Part shown: positions 12,841-18,711 of the stretch, piece after piece
Layout of the letters: each line of letters starts with the position of its first letter
How positions within the stretch are numbered: position 1 is the first letter of the stretch
Virus record (IMG/VR): IMGVR_UViG_3300047281_000061
Span: 1-21,282 of that record
From: a virus
Length of the DNA stretch: 21,282 nt
Strand: one strand, 5' to 3'
Notes under the pieces: model-generated
The model's database searches: none
What the model was told of the DNA's origin: nothing
The model's input: only the letters and a program-made list of their open reading frames with translations
Position numbers and translations under genes: made by a program

Positions 12841-12869
12841 TTGACTTCCGTGTATAAATATAGTATAAT
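12841..12869 (+). promoter_or_regulatory. Sigma70-type promoter overlapped by a late-promoter-like box
   Basis: TTGACT (12841-12846), 17-base spacer, TATAAT (12864-12869). The spacer holds TATAAATA (12853-12860), identical to the T4 late-promoter core. It precedes the gene at 12902. Confidence 0.72.
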
Positions 12870-12901
12870 ATAATTTACTCAACAATGTATACTTTTATCA
12901 A

Positions 12902-13297
12902 ATGACAATGCACCTATCACACCCGGCGTTAACCACATCCGGAAAGTATAAAGGTAAACATAAATTCAAGAATGCTGCTGAGGCTCAGCGGGCACGGGAG
13001 CTTGATGCTTCTTGGAAAGAACTACAGAATAAGTGGGGCGTTGAGCAGGAAGAAAATAAACGCAGACGCGCAATGCGGGCGGAAACGCTTCAATATTCAT
13101 TGACTGTGCCTGAAGGACGCTCTACTAAACATATCCCTTCTCGTAATACAGGAGAAGCAGGGGCCGTAACTCACAAGCCCTCACCGCAATATACTGGCAC
13201 AAAAATGCTAGGCATCGGCCAACTACACAAAAGCAACGCGGTTCCGGTATTCTGCGATCAAGACGCAATTGATATCGCAAGGATGCGCCGTGGCTGA
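12902..13297 (+). CDS. Hypothetical protein, 131 aa, basic
   Basis: Starts MTMHLSHPALTTSGKYKGKH; an ATG at 12908 is an alternative two codons later. It has a charged helix (NAAEAQRARELDASWKELQN) and continues with EQEENKRRRAMRAETLQ, followed by an extended basic part and a C-terminal AIDIARMRRG. The high content of Arg and Lys is consistent with nucleic-acid or capsid binding, but the family is not recognised. Its last eight bases overlap the next gene, which starts at a GTG. It lies in the structural-type section. Confidence 0.7.
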   Translation: MTMHLSHPALTTSGKYKGKHKFKNAAEAQRARELDASWKELQNKWGVEQEENKRRRAMRAETLQYSLTVPEGRSTKHIPSRNTGEAGAVTHKPSPQYTGTKMLGIGQLHKSNAVPVFCDQDAIDIARMRRG

Positions 13298-13559
13298 TCA
13301 TACATATTACTGTAAGATCACCCGCGAACGTGCTGATTTTAAATCCGGACTATACACATTTAGCGGTCCGTCATCTAGTTTCCTCAGATACAATCGGTTA
13401 GTCACACTCAGCGACAAAGTTTGGCTGCAAGGTCCACGTGGTGGCGTTAGGGTTATCAAGGATAGAATGGGTTACAGTTACACGGGATATGTTACTAACA
13501 ATCCAGAGTACATGAAAGAATTCATGTGGGTTAAACTTCAAGCCCAAACAGTTAATTAA
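13290..13559 (+). CDS. Hypothetical protein, 89 aa, GTG start
   Basis: 89 residues starting at GTG 13290 with AAGGA (13279-13283) at normal distance; a TTG at 13269 in the same frame is less likely. The product is MADHTYYCKITRERADFKSG and then a beta-rich section with PRGGVRVIKDRMGYSYTGYV. The GYxYTGYV and NPEYMKEFMWVKL parts look like a small SH3- or OB-like barrel. Unknown function. The gene overlaps the one before by eight bases and is followed at short distance by the IF-1 gene. Confidence 0.68.
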   Translation: MADHTYYCKITRERADFKSGLYTFSGPSSSFLRYNRLVTLSDKVWLQGPRGGVRVIKDRMGYSYTGYVTNNPEYMKEFMWVKLQAQTVN

Positions 13560-13576
13560 GGAATAAAAAGTAAAAA

Positions 13577-13792
13577 ATGGCAAAAGAAGAAGGCATTAAA
13601 ATGGACGGCAAGGTAACTGATGTGTTATCGAATGCCATGTTCCGTATTACATTAGAATCCGGCGCGAAAATAGTAGGTCACATTTCTGGCAAGATGCGAC
13701 AACACGCAATTAAGATATTGCTGGGTGATACTGTTGAGATAGAATTCTCTCCATATGATCTCACTAAAGGCCGCATTACGCGCCGACGATAA
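13577..13792 (+). CDS. infA: Translation initiation factor IF-1 homologue
   Basis: 71 residues against 72 in E. coli, aligned end to end: [20 protein letters not shown], then [20 protein letters not shown] (21-40), [20 protein letters not shown] (41-60) and DLTKGRI (61-67). The HISGKMR strand and the [10 protein letters not shown] end are hallmarks of IF-1, an S1-like OB-fold protein that binds the ribosomal A site with IF-2 and IF-3. Because the whole protein matches, it is probably able to bind the 30S subunit. The ATG at 13577 is supported by the conserved MAKE start, although AAGGA is somewhat far (about 13 bases). Phage-carried IF-1 is rare, mostly reported from very large phages. It may tune translation towards phage mRNAs, many of which lack strong binding sites (inference). 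Confidence 0.95.
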   Translation: MAKEEGIKMDGKVTDVLSNAMFRITLESGAKIVGHISGKMRQHAIKILLGDTVEIEFSPYDLTKGRITRRR

Positions 13793-13832
13793 TGAAATTT
13801 CATCGAGTCTAAAACAATATAACCAGTGGTTT

Positions 13833-13852
13833 CATAGATAAATACATCTATG
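13833..13852 (+). promoter_or_regulatory. Hairpin over the start codon of the Fe-S carrier gene, with GATAAATA box
   Basis: CATAGAT (13833-13839) is a perfect complement of ATCTATG (13846-13852), with loop AAATAC; the start codon is the last three bases of the stem. No ribosome binding site precedes it. GATAAATA (13837-13844) overlaps and would fit a late promoter, in which case the mRNA could be leaderless. Both readings are inferences. Confidence 0.5.
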
Positions 13853-14179
13853 AATATCACAATAACTCAATCAGCAAGCAATAAAATAGCAGAGCTATTA
13901 GCAGAAGAAGACAATCCTGCTATGCGATTACGAATGTATGTACAAGGCGGAGGCTGTAGCGGAATGAGCTATGGTTTTGCCATGGATGAGGAACTCAATG
14001 AGGATGATTTTGAGATTCCAGCTGGTGAAACTACTATTAGAGTTGACAGCATGAGTTCACAGTATCTATTGAATGCAGTTGTTGATTACGTAGAAGATTT
14101 GATGGGCGCAAGTTTCAAAATTAGTAATCCACAAGCCCAAACAACATGCGGGTGCGGTAGCTCATTTAATCCTTATTGA
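13850..14179 (+). CDS. A-type iron-sulfur cluster carrier (IscA/ErpA family)
   Basis: 109 residues, close to ErpA (114) and IscA (107). The three cluster-binding cysteines are kept: Cys36 in VQGGGCSGMSYGF and Cys100 and Cys102 in TTCGCGSSF. The rest follows the family: ITITQSASNKIAELL at the start, RLRMYVQGGG, and FKISNPQA before the last motif. A-type carriers accept a Fe-S cluster from the ISC scaffold and hand it to target proteins. The gene stands directly before the tail-fibre-like gene, and the window also holds a Fe-S ferredoxin, so Fe-S chemistry is a theme. ErpA and IscA cannot be told apart here. Its start lies in a hairpin and lacks a binding site, unlike its neighbours. Confidence 0.93.
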   Translation: MNITITQSASNKIAELLAEEDNPAMRLRMYVQGGGCSGMSYGFAMDEELNEDDFEIPAGETTIRVDSMSSQYLLNAVVDYVEDLMGASFKISNPQAQTTCGCGSSFNPY

Positions 14180-14185
14180 TAAATA
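14178..14185 (+). promoter_or_regulatory. Late-promoter-like GATAAATA before the fibre gene
   Basis: GATAAATA at 14178-14185 overlaps the stop of the Fe-S carrier gene and is 20 bases before the fibre ATG, leaving room for a leader with AAGGATT. There is no sigma70 -35/-10 pair here, so if the fibre genes have their own promoter this is the best candidate. It matches the NATAAATA form of T4-like cyanophage late promoters. Confidence 0.45.
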
Positions 14186-14205
14186 GTATATAAGGATTAA
14201 ATCTC

Positions 14206-15342
14206 ATGGCAATCTCAGGCATACAAGTAATTAACATTGGCTTACAAAACGAATCGATAGGCAGTGATTCGTTGTATACTGCCTTCACTAAAGCAAACAC
14301 TAATTTCGACACGCTATTCAAAAACGCCAGCCCATACAATACTTTTGTAGCAAATACAGGTATGAGTATTAGCGCAAATTCATCAACTGGTACAGTAACT
14401 TTCACAAATACAGGAGTTACTTCTATTGTAGCGGGAGATAGTAGCATAGTAGTAAGTAATAATCCAGTAACTGGCGTTTACACTCTTGTCGCCCCAGGTG
14501 GTACTGGATCAGGTTCTGGTACAGTAACTAGTGTTGGAGTACTAGGTGGTACTGGATTGACGGTTACTGGATCACCAATCATATCCAGCGGTAATATCGC
14601 AATCGGACTTTCAACAAGTGGGGTAGTCGCCGGGTCATATATTGCACCTACACTAACATTAGATCAGTACGGAAGAGTTACTGCTGCTGCTTCATCTACC
14701 TCAGTCGGAACAGTAACAAGCATAGAGTTCACCCCGGGGACAGGTATTCAAGTAACAGGTAGTCCTGTTACTACGTCAGGCACAGTCAATATCATTAACA
14801 CCGGGGTGACAAGATTGACCGCAGGGTCGGGCGTAATTCTCAGTGGAAGCACAGGTGAGATAACAGTTTCTACTCTGACTACTGGTGGTACAGTGACAAG
14901 TGTCGGAGTAACGAGTAACGCGCTAGTTGTAACAGGTAGTGCGATTACATCCACTGGAACAATCACAGTTGATCTTCCAACTAACTTGGTCATCACTGGT
15001 AACATTACCGGGGGTAATTTGCTGACATCGGGTAAAGTGTCCTTCAACGGTGGTGAGGACCTTGCGAACCTAACAGCAGTCAGTTTAACAACAACTGCTA
15101 GTTACTTTACAACAGCAGCAGCAGAAACCGCAACTTTAGCAGTTGGAATATCTGGACAGATTAAAACATTCATGGCTAATAGCATCACATCTGGTAACAT
15201 GGTCATAACAGTTACTAACGCAGGATGGAAGGCATCTGGCACTGGCACAATGACATTTAGCACATTGGGCGCAGGATGTACATTACAATACATGAATAGC
15301 AAATGGTACTGTATTGGAAACAATGGCGCAGTATTTGCTTAA
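14206..15342 (+). CDS. Tail-fibre-like structural protein with internal repeats, 378 aa
   Basis: The N-terminal 45 residues (GLQNESIGSDSLYTAFTKAN then TNFDTLFKNASPYN) match the start of many virion proteins in T4-like cyanophages and pelagiphages. The middle is a series of Gly/Thr/Ser/Val-rich beta repeats: GTVTSVGVLGGTGLTVTGSP (105-124), GTVTSIEFTPGTGIQVTGSP (168-187) and GTVTSVGVTSNALVVTGSA (228-246). A second repeat type lies at about 63-95 and 193-222 (TGVTSIVAGDSSIVVS and TGVTRLTAGSGVILSG). Such repeats form trimeric beta fibres. The C-terminal part (315-378) is different and ends WYCIGNNGAVFA, a typical tip-like end. AAGGATT gives a good ribosome binding site. Likely a receptor-binding fibre or fibrous virion decoration. 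Confidence 0.85.
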   Translation: MAISGIQVINIGLQNESIGSDSLYTAFTKANTNFDTLFKNASPYNTFVANTGMSISANSSTGTVTFTNTGVTSIVAGDSSIVVSNNPVTGVYTLVAPGGTGSGSGTVTSVGVLGGTGLTVTGSPIISSGNIAIGLSTSGVVAGSYIAPTLTLDQYGRVTAAASSTSVGTVTSIEFTPGTGIQVTGSPVTTSGTVNIINTGVTRLTAGSGVILSGSTGEITVSTLTTGGTVTSVGVTSNALVVTGSAITSTGTITVDLPTNLVITGNITGGNLLTSGKVSFNGGEDLANLTAVSLTTTASYFTTAAAETATLAVGISGQIKTFMANSITSGNMVITVTNAGWKASGTGTMTFSTLGAGCTLQYMNSKWYCIGNNGAVFA

Positions 15343-15357
15343 TAGAAAGAAATTTAA

Positions 15358-15792
15358 ATGCCGACAAATATTAAAATAACCGGGCTCGTTGATATAGGTA
15401 CTGGTATATCATACAACACATTAGTGCCAGTGGTTAGTATGAGCGGAGTTCCTACTACTCGCAGTGCTAACTTACAAACGATAGGAAATGCCATCTTAGC
15501 AGGTGCAGGCGGTGGATACTTTTCAAGTGCTGCGTCAGCAAATTATGCCTTGACCGCAGGATCAGCATTGACCTCCGGAGTTGCCAATACAGTCTCAGAA
15601 TCAGCACAGCCTAACATTACATCAACTGGGATATTACAGAATCTTTCTGTGGCAAGTAGCATTGTGCTTCCAGCTAATATCACAGTAACAGGATCAGATC
15701 CACTTGTTGCTGTGGATAGTGTCATTGCGTATAAGATACCTATTGTGATCAAAGGCATCACTTATTACGTATCACTAACTGCTGCTCCGTAA
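15358..15792 (+). CDS. Small fibre-like structural protein, 144 aa
   Basis: Beta-rich and poor in charge, like the preceding protein: MPTNIKITGLVDIGTGISYN at the start, a Gly/Ala/Ser-rich centre (AILAGAGGGYFSSAASANYA) and the fibre motif SAQPNITSTGILQNLSVASS at about 82-101, which is common in phage tail-fibre proteins. The C-terminal 30 residues (IAYKIPIVIKGITYYVSLTA) form plain strands. It lies 15 bases after the fibre gene and just before the terminator, so it is the last gene of the structural unit. Probably a fibre tip, cap or attached head-fibre protein. Confidence 0.78.
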   Translation: MPTNIKITGLVDIGTGISYNTLVPVVSMSGVPTTRSANLQTIGNAILAGAGGGYFSSAASANYALTAGSALTSGVANTVSESAQPNITSTGILQNLSVASSIVLPANITVTGSDPLVAVDSVIAYKIPIVIKGITYYVSLTAAP

Positions 15793-15803
15793 TTAAATTA
15801 CCA

Positions 15804-15832
15804 CAAAAAAATCTCCCTAGGGAGATTTTTTG
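15804..15832. terminator. Strong bidirectional intrinsic terminator
   Basis: The 16-base palindrome ATCTCCCTAGGGAGAT (15811-15826) is flanked by an A-run on the left and a T-run on the right, so on either strand it gives a stable hairpin followed by U residues. It lies between convergent gene sets: the + strand fibre unit and the - strand unit ending with the gene at 15844. Confidence 0.93.
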
Positions 15833-15843
15833 TTGGGCATCTT

Positions 15844-16050
15844 TTAAGATAGTTTTTCCATCATGTAATCAGTGTAAAGTTCAGCACACATACTTGGGAT
15901 TTCAAGATAGGGATAAGTGAGAATAAACGGACAAGTTGTTTTCCATTTCTTATTAGCCCTGAAAAACTTCAACTCCAACAAGTCTTTTTTGTTTGCCGGG
16001 TTAAATGTATGCTGTGGTGCTAGTTTGTCAGCAAGAATAGAAGATGACAT
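15844..16050 (-). CDS. Hypothetical protein, 68 aa
   Basis: Last gene of the - strand unit before the terminator. The product starts MSSSILADKLAPQHTFNPAN and has a basic centre (ELKFFRANKKWKTTCPFILT) and two cysteines without clear pairing. TAGGA lies about seven bases before the ATG. Short, soluble, not recognised. Gene status rests on the good ribosome binding site and on filling the space between neighbours. Confidence 0.68.
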   Translation of the reverse strand: MSSSILADKLAPQHTFNPANKKDLLELKFFRANKKWKTTCPFILTYPYLEIPSMCAELYTDYMMEKLS

Positions 16051-16065
16051 TGAGTTTTCCTAAAG

Positions 16066-16254
16066 TTATTCTCGGGGCATTGATGCTGCTTCAGCAAGAA
16101 CTACATGAACTTCTTCCAAAGTCTGGCACATAATTTTCACAGTCTTCCAGTCATCAGTTGTAGAACGACCAGTAACTTCGACCATAAAACCGTTGTCATA
16201 CATATTAATAGTCAGGCTATCAGTTACTTTAGATAGTTTGGATGAGAGTTTCAT
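16066..16254 (-). CDS. Small conserved phage protein, 62 aa
   Basis: 62 residues, MKLSSKLSKVTDSLTINMYD followed by NGFMVEVTGRSTTDDWKTVK. The strand pair NMYDNGFMVEVTGRxxxDDW is a pattern I recall from small proteins in several T4-like phages; the last third is a helix (TLEEVHVVLAEAASM). Start and upstream stop overlap as ATGA. No function known. Confidence 0.72.
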   Translation of the reverse strand: MKLSSKLSKVTDSLTINMYDNGFMVEVTGRSTTDDWKTVKIMCQTLEEVHVVLAEAASMPRE

Positions 16255-16706
16255 GCTGGGTCCACATTGTGAAGGTCTGCTGAGAGTTCAGCATCAGCAA
16301 CGATTGAAGCTGAAGTTGCTGATACTTGAGGGAACAACGAGAGGATAGACGCAACTGTCACTTCCTTAGTGACCTTTTTACCGCGTGCCTTGATAGATTC
16401 AAGACTTGGTTTAGCTGAATTAGAAACTTTAACTTCGCCCTTCTTGGACTCTTTGACACGATCTTCCAGAGAATCAGAGATAGTCGCTTGATCAGCCGGG
16501 CTTTGAAAGTCAGCGTGTGATTGAAGAAAGCGAAGAGCCTCAATCTTAGTCATCTCCGATGGCAATTCCATCAAGTCAATACGCGAAGCACCACCTTTTG
16601 AGAATTGTTTAATACGGCGAACAAGATCATTAGCAAAGCGAACTTTGGTAGAACCATTATGAGTGATGATGCCTGCGACTGTGAACACTTGAGTAAGATT
16701 AGCCAT
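16251..16706 (-). CDS. Hypothetical protein, 151 aa
   Basis: First gene of its unit, with AAGGAA before the ATG. The N-terminal 70 residues (VFTVAGIITHNGSTKVRFAN and DLVRRIKQFSKGGASRIDLM) look like a compact alpha/beta domain, followed by a charged linker rich in Lys, Glu and Ser (about 80-120) and a hydrophobic end SILSLFPQVSATSASIVADA. No catalytic motif. The linker's Lys-rich SIKARGKKVTKEV may bind nucleic acid. Unknown function. Confidence 0.72.
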   Translation of the reverse strand: MANLTQVFTVAGIITHNGSTKVRFANDLVRRIKQFSKGGASRIDLMELPSEMTKIEALRFLQSHADFQSPADQATISDSLEDRVKESKKGEVKVSNSAKPSLESIKARGKKVTKEVTVASILSLFPQVSATSASIVADAELSADLHNVDPA

Positions 16707-16737
16707 TTTGATTCCTTAAATATAGAAGCTAAGTTAA

Positions 16738-16755
16738 GTACTGATTATTCAGTAC
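16738..16755 (-). promoter_or_regulatory. 5'-terminal mRNA hairpin
   Basis: GTACTGA (16738-16744) pairs perfectly with TCAGTAC (16749-16755) around a four-base loop. On the - strand it begins about where transcription from the 16763-16791 promoter would start, so it would cap the 5' end of the mRNA. Such hairpins slow RNase E-dependent decay; that role is inferred. Confidence 0.6.
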
Positions 16756-16762
16756 AGATATA

Positions 16763-16791
16763 ATTATAACAGAAACGGACATTATTGTCAA
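16763..16791 (-). promoter_or_regulatory. Sigma70-type promoter for the 16706-15844 unit
   Basis: On the - strand, TTGACA (16786-16791), 17-base spacer and TATAAT (16763-16768). The leader differs from the standard one and starts with a hairpin instead. Confidence 0.9.
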
Positions 16792-16815
16792 TCATTTCTA
16801 TTATAAAAATTTTGT

Positions 16816-16950
16816 TTAAATTTCAGTGTAAGAGACTCTTACATCGAACCCGAATTTTGATCGTGCTTGTTTGGTAGCAGCGATATGACTATCAGCCTTG
16901 ACCATTCCCTGAGCATTGCCGTTTTGATTGAACACGATAAACATTTTCAT
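16816..16950 (-). CDS. Very small hypothetical protein, 44 aa
   Basis: Reads MKMFIVFNQNGNAQGMVKAD and then SHIAATKQARSKFGFDVRVS to YTEI. The start overlaps the stop of the gene before by one base (TAATG), so it is coupled. The order strand, turn (QNGNAQ), helix (HIAATKQARSKFG), strand is a compact small fold and gives good reason to treat it as a real gene. Unknown function. Confidence 0.65.
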   Translation of the reverse strand: MKMFIVFNQNGNAQGMVKADSHIAATKQARSKFGFDVRVSYTEI

Positions 16951-17312
16951 TACAGATTCAACAGTTGTTTTTCTTCGGCGGTGAGCTTGTTCAGAGCCGA
17001 CAATCTAACAAGGTACTTGCGTTCGCTTTCTACGCGGGCAGCTTCCTTCTCTGCCAGATAGCTTTCCAGACTGTCCAGTTCCCATGCTTCACGAGTGTAA
17101 GTAGGACTCATTGCGAAAGTGTCGCGGGTGTTGCTGTCTCTGTCACGGACTACAAACAGATTATCCTCAACGGTCAGTTCAAAGTTATCATTGGTTGCTT
17201 GAGCCAATGCTGCCATCAAGCGAGGAAGATATGTAGCTTCTGCTTCTGCTTCTTGCATATATCGGGCGTTTTCTGCTTCAAGTGCCATTTCTGCTTTAGT
17301 CTTACGTGCCAT
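16950..17312 (-). CDS. Charged helical phage protein, 120 aa
   Basis: Starts MARKTKAEMALEAENARYMQ and is mostly helical with many Glu, Ala and Lys; a short beta part (FELTVEDNLFVVRDRDSNTR) splits two long helices, the second with ESYLAEKEAARVESERKYLV. Coiled coil is likely at both ends. The gene follows a standard promoter and leader with AAGGAAGAA before ATG. No enzyme motif; unknown function. Confidence 0.75.
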   Translation of the reverse strand: MARKTKAEMALEAENARYMQEAEAEATYLPRLMAALAQATNDNFELTVEDNLFVVRDRDSNTRDTFAMSPTYTREAWELDSLESYLAEKEAARVESERKYLVRLSALNKLTAEEKQLLNL

Positions 17313-17319
17313 TTCGTTC

Positions 17320-17382
17320 TTCCTTGTTGCTGTTTAAGTATCTATTATATCAGATTTCGGATTTAATGTCAACCGAAATCAA
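17320..17382 (-). repeat. 63-bp direct repeat, copy 1 (promoter, leader and operator-like palindrome)
   Basis: Identical base for base to 17559-17621. It holds the ribosome binding site and leader, TATAAT, TTGACA, and an 8-base inverted repeat GATTTCGG/CCGAAATC (17353-17360 and 17373-17380) that encloses the -35 box. Confidence 0.9.
17344..17372 (-). promoter_or_regulatory. Standard-module promoter for the 17312 gene
   Basis: TTGACA (17367-17372), 17-base spacer, TATAAT (17344-17349) on the - strand; the leader AGATACTTAAACAGCAAC is followed by AAGGA. Flanked by the GATTTCGG/CCGAAATC inverted repeat. Confidence 0.93.
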
Positions 17383-17552
17383 TAAATTTCTTTGATAACT
17401 TGGAACTCAGTTGCCGGATATTTAGCCTTAAATTCATCCGATTTCACAAATTCATTGAATGCCTTAGCATCAAAGAACATTTTGCTTAGCACACTTTTAA
17501 TGCTACCAATTGGGGTTACCAGAAGATAAACCGATTTTGCTTTGCCTGCCAT
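17379..17552 (-). CDS. Small hypothetical protein, 57 aa
   Basis: Single-gene unit between two copies of the 63-bp promoter repeat. Product MAGKAKSVYLLVTPIGSIKS then a helical, charged part with FDAKAFNEFVKSDEFKAKYP and end EFQVIKEIY. Has AAGGA in the leader. The stop codon TGA lies in the outer arm of the inverted repeat around the next -35 box. Not recognised; the strand-helix order suggests a small alpha/beta protein. Confidence 0.7.
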   Translation of the reverse strand: MAGKAKSVYLLVTPIGSIKSVLSKMFFDAKAFNEFVKSDEFKAKYPATEFQVIKEIY

Positions 17553-17558
17553 TTTGTA

Positions 17559-17621
17559 TTCCTTGTTGCTGTTTAAGTATCTATTATATCAGATTTCGGA
17601 TTTAATGTCAACCGAAATCAA
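17559..17621 (-). repeat. 63-bp direct repeat, copy 2
   Basis: Exact copy of 17320-17382 at a distance of 239 bases, with the same promoter and the inverted repeat arms at 17592-17599 and 17612-17619. The 57-aa gene lies between the two copies, so the unit could be lost or doubled by recombination. Confidence 0.9.
17583..17611 (-). promoter_or_regulatory. Standard-module promoter for the 17552 gene
   Basis: TTGACA (17606-17611), 17-base spacer, TATAAT (17583-17588) on the - strand. The stop codon of the gene at 17618 lies in the left arm of the surrounding palindrome. Confidence 0.93.
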
Positions 17622-17842
17622 AGACGAAATTTAGAAAGAATTTTATTTGCTTCGGTACAGTCCAAAACTTCATCGGACATTACTGTTCGAACTGCTTCAG
17701 CTAAGTCCATACTGAGTTGTTGGTCCTCGTCATCCAGACTTTTTTGCCATTGTGTGAAGTCTTCCAGCGAATCAATGCTCCACATTTTATCCAGCATATT
17801 AACCTGATATTGAGTTAGATTAGTGAGTGTGATTTTGTTCAT
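17618..17842 (-). CDS. Small conserved phage protein, 74 aa
   Basis: 74 residues, MNKITLTNLTQYQVNMLDKM followed by WSIDSLEDFTQWQKSLDDED. The pattern YQxxMLDxMWxxDSxEDFxxWxxxLxxxDQ is one I recall in many small phage proteins of unknown role; the product is acidic and helical. ATG 17842 is preferred over one at 17881 because AAGGAA stands just before it. It is the second gene of the unit starting at 18264. Confidence 0.78.
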   Translation of the reverse strand: MNKITLTNLTQYQVNMLDKMWSIDSLEDFTQWQKSLDDEDQQLSMDLAEAVRTVMSDEVLDCTEANKILSKFRL

Positions 17843-17850
17843 ATTATTCC

Positions 17851-18264
17851 TTAGATAGAGATAGTGTAAGGTTTGTCCCAAGCACCAATGTTAACATCAA
17901 CATAGTAACCTACATCAAAATAGTCTGTCATGATGTCGCTGTTGTCATGGTTACCAGTATTCATTGCGTCAAGTACTTCTTCAATGAAGTCTTTTGCTTT
18001 ACCGTCAAAATGACTTTGAAAGTGATAAGGATTTACTTGCTCGTAACCACTTGTATTAGGTTTGAATCCACGAGATACTTGATAATGATCAGCACCACAA
18101 ACACGATTAGAGTTACCAATAAAGTCAATAGAACCGGACTTAATGTTCAGAACCAAAGTCATGTGATTGCGCACTGCCAGGGAAGCCTTGACACCGTACT
18201 TAGCGCAGATTGCCTTGATAGTTGGGGCGCGTTTTGCTTTGAGTTCTTGGGACATGTAAGCCAT
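17851..18264 (-). CDS. Conserved phage protein, 137 aa
   Basis: 137 residues. The start MAYMSQELKAKRAPTIKAIC and then AKYGVKASLAVRNHMTLVLN, IKSGSIDFIG, and the end TDYFDVGYYVDVNIGAWDKP form a pattern known to me from many phages and plasmids, annotated as hypothetical. The fold appears alpha/beta with a helical N-terminus. Some relatives are accessory regions of large plasmid proteins, but no function is established. It stands behind a standard promoter/leader with AGGA. Confidence 0.8.
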   Translation of the reverse strand: MAYMSQELKAKRAPTIKAICAKYGVKASLAVRNHMTLVLNIKSGSIDFIGNSNRVCGADHYQVSRGFKPNTSGYEQVNPYHFQSHFDGKAKDFIEEVLDAMNTGNHDNSDIMTDYFDVGYYVDVNIGAWDKPYTISI

Positions 18265-18297
18265 TTTGTAATCCTGTTTGTTGCTGTCTAAGTATCT

Positions 18298-18326
18298 ATT
18301 ATATCACCAAAGTGATTTAATGTCAA
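18298..18326 (-). promoter_or_regulatory. Standard-module promoter for the 18264 unit
   Basis: TTGACA (18321-18326), 17-base spacer, TATAAT (18298-18303) on the - strand, leader AGATACTTAGACAGCAAC. The spacer holds ATCAC and GTGAT as a small inverted repeat. Confidence 0.93.
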
Positions 18327-18330
18327 CCTT

Positions 18331-18540
18331 TTATTTGCTTGAAGTGGATTTAAACAAGAAAGATGCCAAGATAGTGATGCCCCACGCCTGCAACCAACCA
18401 ATGGGTTTGACAATGGTAACAGCATCTACCAAACAACCATTCCACAGCATCATGACAGGCCATGCCAGTAGGAATCCAATGAACAACGCAAGGCCGACCA
18501 TGCCTAGCATAATAACAAGAGCAGCGATAAGTTTTTCCAT
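18331..18540 (-). CDS. Small membrane protein, 69 aa
   Basis: Residues 3-35 are strongly hydrophobic (LIAALVIMLGMVGLALFIGF then LLAWPVMMLW), enough for one long or two short membrane helices, and IGWLQAWGITILASFLF (47-63) forms another. The end KSTSSK is basic. The WN..LV.A.T.....GWLQAWG pattern is known to me from many phage small membrane proteins. It is the third gene of the 18983 unit, with AAGGAAA before ATG. It could change the host membrane or act in superinfection exclusion (inference). Confidence 0.78.
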   Translation of the reverse strand: MEKLIAALVIMLGMVGLALFIGFLLAWPVMMLWNGCLVDAVTIVKPIGWLQAWGITILASFLFKSTSSK

Positions 18541-18549
18541 GATTTTTCC

Positions 18550-18711
18550 TTAGATAAAATGTCTTACAACGATTACAAAATTGAGAGCACTTGCGAAGAG
18601 GTTAACGTTGCCCCAGCCCTTATCACCTCGGCTGAAGCAGCTCGTAGCAGCGCGCCAGCTAACAACAATACATACCACATTCAAGAGGTATAGAAGTTCA
18701 AACCAAGACAT
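18550..18711 (-). CDS. Small membrane-associated protein, 53 aa
   Basis: Reads MSWFELLYLLNVVCIVVSWR and then AATSCFSRGDKGWGNVNLFA, SALNFVIVVRHFI. Two hydrophobic segments (about 3-19 and 37-49) are joined by a short basic loop, so a two-helix membrane hairpin is likely. The start overlaps the stop of the gene before by one base (TAATG) and it stands next to another membrane gene. No known function. Confidence 0.65.
   Translation of the reverse strand: MSWFELLYLLNVVCIVVSWRAATSCFSRGDKGWGNVNLFASALNFVIVVRHFI

Noticed and set aside
14748-15047. 99-aa open frame opposite the fibre gene
   Set aside because: A mirror of the Gly/Thr/Val repeats on the other strand; no start signal.
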